64,000 nucleotides of DNA. Source: Gemmatimonadota bacterium. GTDB lineage: Bacteria > Gemmatimonadota > Gemmatimonadetes > Gemmatimonadales > Gemmatimonadaceae. Every line of letters begins with the position of its first letter. Positions within the stretch are counted from its first letter, which is position 1. The stretch spans positions 1-64,000 of the forward strand of contig JAJTHG010000018.1 in NCBI GenBank assembly GCA_021298835.1, given 5' to 3'. The position numbers were made by a program, and so were the translations under genes. The notes under the pieces are model-generated. The model had not been told where the DNA came from. It saw nothing but the letters and a program-made list of their open reading frames with translations, and did not search any database. This document shows positions 61,326 to 64,000 of the stretch, in pieces.

Positions 61326-61958
61326 ATGTCCCGCCCGCTTCGTCAGTCGTCCCAGCCCGCGGTTCCGCGTGAGGTCCTCGAGGACCTTGATGACGCGACG
61401 TTGGTGCGGCGTTATCTGGCCGGTACCGAGCGCGCCTTCGCGGTGCTGGTCACGCGCTACCAGTCGCGGCTGCTCAACTTCATCGCGCGGACGATCGGTG
61501 ACCGGGACCGGGCGGAGGACCTCGTGCAGGAGGCGTTCATCCGCGTCGCGCGCCACCTGCACCGCTTCGACGACACGAAGAAGTTCTCGACGTGGATCTA
61601 CACCATCGCGTCGAACCTGGCGAAGAATGAGCTGCGCAACCGCGCGCGGAGCCCGCTGGTGCTCTTCCAGGCGCTCACGGGGGGCCGTGACGCGGACGAG
61701 GATCGGCCGCTCGAGTTCGAGGACAAGTCGGACACCCCCGACGTGCAGCTCGAGCGTCGCGAGATGCGCGCGGTCGTCGATGCCGCCGTCTCGCGGCTGC
61801 CGAAGCATCACCGCGAGGTGTTCGTGCTGCGCGAACTCGAGGGTCGGCCGTACGAGGAGATCGCCGAGATCACGCGGACGAACCTCGGCACGGTGAAGTC
61901 GCGACTCAACCGCGCACGCGCGTCGTTCGCGGGATTGGTGGGACCGGTCCTCGACTGA
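61326..61958 (+). CDS. ECF RNA polymerase sigma factor
   Basis: 210 aa. Region 2: RAFAVLVTRYQSRLLNFIARTIGDRDRAEDLVQEAFIRVARHLHRFDDTKKFSTWIYTIASNLAKNELR; region 4: LPKHHREVFVLRELEGRPYEEIAEITRTNLGTVKSRLNRAR. RpoE-like group. The gene 293 bases downstream has an anti-sigma zinc motif and is its likely partner. Confidence 0.92.
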   Translation: MSRPLRQSSQPAVPREVLEDLDDATLVRRYLAGTERAFAVLVTRYQSRLLNFIARTIGDRDRAEDLVQEAFIRVARHLHRFDDTKKFSTWIYTIASNLAKNELRNRARSPLVLFQALTGGRDADEDRPLEFEDKSDTPDVQLERREMRAVVDAAVSRLPKHHREVFVLRELEGRPYEEIAEITRTNLGTVKSRLNRARASFAGLVGPVLD

Positions 61959-61980
61959 GGGGGAGAGGCCGGGAACGCGG

Positions 61981-62010
61981 CGGGTCGGGGGCCTTCGGGT
62001 TCCCGGCCCG
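61981..62010 (+). terminator. Hairpin after the sigma factor gene
   Basis: Nine-base stem CGGGTCGGG / CCCGGCCCG (one G-U) with a 12-base loop, 22 bases past the stop, followed by TCGTCGTTT. Plausible Rho-independent terminator or partial attenuator before the anti-sigma gene. Confidence 0.5.
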
Positions 62011-62043
62011 TCGTCGTTTCGGGGGGCGCCGGTGCCCGTGAGG

Positions 62044-62079
62044 GTGCCGAGCGTGCCGAGCGTGCCGAGTGTGCCGAGT
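62044..62079. repeat. 9-bp tandem repeat, 4 copies
   Basis: Four units of GTGCCGAGY in the spacer between the sigma factor and anti-sigma genes. No coding role evident. Confidence 0.85.
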
Positions 62080-62251
62080 GGGTGGAGTCACTGCAAATCC
62101 CTGATGCACAAGAACTTGGCATCGCCGGGAGGTCGGTGATTCGCGCGGTGCTTCCCGGTTTCGGCGTCCGCCGCGTCGCTCCTTCGCTCCCCCGCCCCGG
62201 AACCGCGCCACCTCCGTCGGGTACCCTCAGCCGACCCACCGCCCCTCCCCG

Positions 62252-62863
62252 ATGGACTGCTCCGGGTTTCGTGCCCGACATCTCGAGTACGTGGACGGCA
62301 CGCTCGACCACCCCGCTATCGTCTCGTGCGAGCGGCATCGCGCCGACTGCGCCGAGTGTGCCCGCCTTGACATCCGCGTGCGGCGCGGGCTCCTCGTCTG
62401 CCACAACGTGGCTCGGGGGTCGCAGCCCTGCGACCTGACGGCGCGTGTGCTGGCCGGCGTGCGCGCCGACCGGCGCCGTCGGGAGCGCGTGCGCGCGTGG
62501 CGTCGCGCCGCTGCGGGGTGGGTGACCGTGTGCGCGGCGTGCCTGGTGATCGTCGCGGGCGTGACCCGGTGGATGGCGCAACCGGACAGCGCTCCGCCGA
62601 CCGTCGCGACCGCGCCGCTCGGGCCAACCGCGCCAGCCGCCGAGCCGCCCGGTCGGGCGGTCGCGGCGACCAAGGCTACGGTCGTCGTGGTGTCGTCGCC
62701 CGCGCGGTCCGTTCCGCGGCGCGTGCCCGTGCTGGGCCCGCTGGACTCCGCCATCGAGATCCTCGGCGACACCTTTCCGGCGGCGCCAATCGGCCGTCCG
62801 GGGGTGCCGCTGCGACGGGCGGGCACCGCGGGGATCATGACGGTGGCGTTCCCGGCTCCCTAG
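62252..62863 (+). CDS. Zinc-finger anti-sigma factor-like membrane protein
   Basis: 203 aa. N-terminal ZAS-type motif CERHRADCAECARLD (HxxxCxxC), one transmembrane helix (AAGWVTVCAACLVIVAGVTRWM), then a Pro/Ala-rich extracytoplasmic tail. This architecture is that of membrane anti-sigma factors which hold an ECF sigma; partner inferred to be the sigma encoded at 61326-61958. Confidence 0.82.
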   Translation: MDCSGFRARHLEYVDGTLDHPAIVSCERHRADCAECARLDIRVRRGLLVCHNVARGSQPCDLTARVLAGVRADRRRRERVRAWRRAAAGWVTVCAACLVIVAGVTRWMAQPDSAPPTVATAPLGPTAPAAEPPGRAVAATKATVVVVSSPARSVPRRVPVLGPLDSAIEILGDTFPAAPIGRPGVPLRRAGTAGIMTVAFPAP

Positions 62864-62908
62864 GCGCCACAGGGAGCGGGGTTGGCGGCGGGTATATTTC
62901 CGCCGACG

Positions 62909-63946
62909 ATGGCCGTCTCGCCCGCCCTCAAGGCGTTGTCGCAGGCGCTGGAGACCCGGGCGTTCGCCCCGATCTACCACTTCCTTGGCGACGACGATTT
63001 TCGCAAGGACGAAGCCGTGCGTCGCGTGCTGGACGCGGCGCTCGAGCCGTCGCTGCGCGACTTCAACCTCGAGCAGCGCCGCGGGGGTGACCTCGATCCG
63101 GCGACGCTGGCGTCGCTGCTGGACACGCCGCCGATGATGAGCGACCGCCGGGTGGTGGTCGTGCGCGAGGCCGACGGGCTCAGGAAGGGGGCGCGCGAGG
63201 CGCTGGCGCGGTACTGCGCCAAGCCCGCGCCCGACACGGTGCTGGTGCTCGTCTCGCCGGCCGGCGCCAAAGCGGAGAAGGGCTTCGCCGAGGGCGCGGT
63301 GGCGGTGGCCTTCGACGCGCTGGGCGAGGACGACGTCGAGAAGTGGCTGGCGAAGCGGGCCAAGGCGCTCGGGACGGCGATCGAGGGTCCGGCGGCCTCG
63401 CTGCTGCAGTCGTTCGCCGGGAATGACCTCGCGCTGCTGGCGCAGGAGCTCGAGAAGCTGGCGGCCTACACGAACGGGGCGCCGATCGGCGTCGCCGCAG
63501 TCGAGGCGGTCGTGGGCGTGCGACCGGGCCACTCGATGGCCGACCTGCTCGACGCGGTCGCGCGCCGCGACGCGGCGGCGGCGGTCACGCTCGTGCCCGG
63601 GGTGCTGGCGCAGCCCAAGACCACCGCGGTGCAGGTTGTGATGGCGCTGGCCTCGCAGACACTGGCGCTGGGCTACCTCGCGGCGCGCCGGGCCGAGGGG
63701 GTGGGCCCGGGACAACTCGAGCGCGAGACGTGGGGGCTGCTCAAGGGCAGCGGCGCCTACACTGGTCGCCCGTGGCCCGAGGCGGTGAGCGCGTGGGGCC
63801 ACGCGGCGGCCAAGGGCTGGTGGAGCGCCGAGGCGGCCGAGCGGGCGCTACCGGCGCTGCTCGAGGCGGATCTGGCGCTCAAGGACTCACGCGTGTCCTC
63901 GGAGGAAGGGGTGCTGCTGTCGTTGGTGCTGTCGCTGTGCGGCTGA
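62909..63946 (+). CDS. holA: DNA polymerase III delta subunit
   Basis: 345 aa from the ATG at 62909. Clamp-loader delta: PIYHFLGDDDFRKDEAVRRVLDAAL, SDRRVVVVREADGL, DTVLVLVSPAGAKAEK, LLQSFAGNDLALLAQELEKLAAY, and the C-terminal collar helices ending SSEEGVLLSLVLSLCG. The low-GC start region GGTATATTTCC at 62891-62901 could hold a -10. Confidence 0.9.
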   Translation: MAVSPALKALSQALETRAFAPIYHFLGDDDFRKDEAVRRVLDAALEPSLRDFNLEQRRGGDLDPATLASLLDTPPMMSDRRVVVVREADGLRKGAREALARYCAKPAPDTVLVLVSPAGAKAEKGFAEGAVAVAFDALGEDDVEKWLAKRAKALGTAIEGPAASLLQSFAGNDLALLAQELEKLAAYTNGAPIGVAAVEAVVGVRPGHSMADLLDAVARRDAAAAVTLVPGVLAQPKTTAVQVVMALASQTLALGYLAARRAEGVGPGQLERETWGLLKGSGAYTGRPWPEAVSAWGHAAAKGWWSAEAAERALPALLEADLALKDSRVSSEEGVLLSLVLSLCG

Positions 63947-64000
63947 TCGCTGGGCTGCTCTTGGGCGCGCTGTCGGCCGTCGCTGCGGGGCGCGCGGCCG
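63937..64000 (+). CDS. Start of a further gene with signal-peptide-like N-terminus, cut by window edge
   Basis: From the GTG at 63937, overlapping the holA stop by 10 bases, the frame reads MRLIAGLLLGALSAVAAGRA, a good Sec leader. Too short to identify. Confidence 0.5.
   Translation, partial: MRLIAGLLLGALSAVAAGRAA

Overview
The window is GC-rich bacterial chromosome, densely packed with genes and carrying no transposase, integrase, tRNA or CRISPR array that I could see. Envelope genes (murB, yidC, lipoproteins with lipoboxes, Tat-like leaders, a GWxTD-domain lipoprotein, secreted alpha-2-macroglobulin, paired M16 peptidases) point to a diderm. GC3-rich codon use, the GWxTD lipoprotein and the M16 pairs fit Gemmatimonadota best; that assignment is inference, not proof.

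Layout. 1-7026: histidine operon hisG(partial)-D-C-H-A-B-F-N-IE, mostly with overlapping start/stop codons. 7027-14586: a degenerate spacer, a very large alpha-2-macroglobulin-like protein (minus strand) and a divergent Tat-exported metallophosphoesterase. 14702-18936: GNAT acetyltransferase, an inactive/active M16 peptidase pair, and murB. 19002-25503: UbiB-like kinase, TerC with an ArsC/Spx-like partner, YheT hydrolase, dienelactone hydrolase, two small unknown genes and a SIMPL-domain protein. 25586-27488: a perfect parS palindrome and parAB. 27521-32718: a translationally coupled BMP/nucleoside-type ABC transporter operon containing a Nif3-family gene. 32715-37289: AraC regulator divergent from an aldo/keto reductase, a lipoprotein, and an MFS (UMF1-like) transporter. 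37349-40905: a DUF4031-like gene, polA and a cold shock gene. 41008-44624: polyprenol/dolichol-kinase-like gene, GWxTD lipoprotein, Ser/Thr kinase and pyrE. 44670-45599: a second AraC-type regulator.

45727-51597 is the replication/RNase P/membrane-insertion block: rnpB, dnaN, dnaA, then divergently rpmH-rnpA-yidD-yidC. Both RNase P subunits therefore lie within 4 kb, and a DnaA-box-like sequence sits in the spacer of the predicted dnaA promoter. 51725-51844 is a 15-bp tandem repeat. 51856-59761: metallopeptidase-like protein, upp, DUF4177-like small protein, MBL/beta-CASP nuclease, TetR, YdcF-like protein, a second M16 active/inactive pair and a Nudix hydrolase. 59778-64000: M24 peptidase, ECF sigma factor, zinc-finger anti-sigma factor, holA and the first codons of one more gene.

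I did not find a clear new multi-gene system. The most unusual signals are (i) short internal patches of A/T-ending or rare codons inside otherwise strongly GC3-biased conserved genes (hisD, hisN, the dienelactone hydrolase, parA, dnaA), (ii) family members lacking their signature catalytic residue (alpha-2-macroglobulin CxEY, ArsC-like Cys-to-Ser, a divergent HisB), and (iii) a Nif3 gene inside a nucleoside-type ABC operon. All intervals and motifs were read by eye; no alignment or database search was run.
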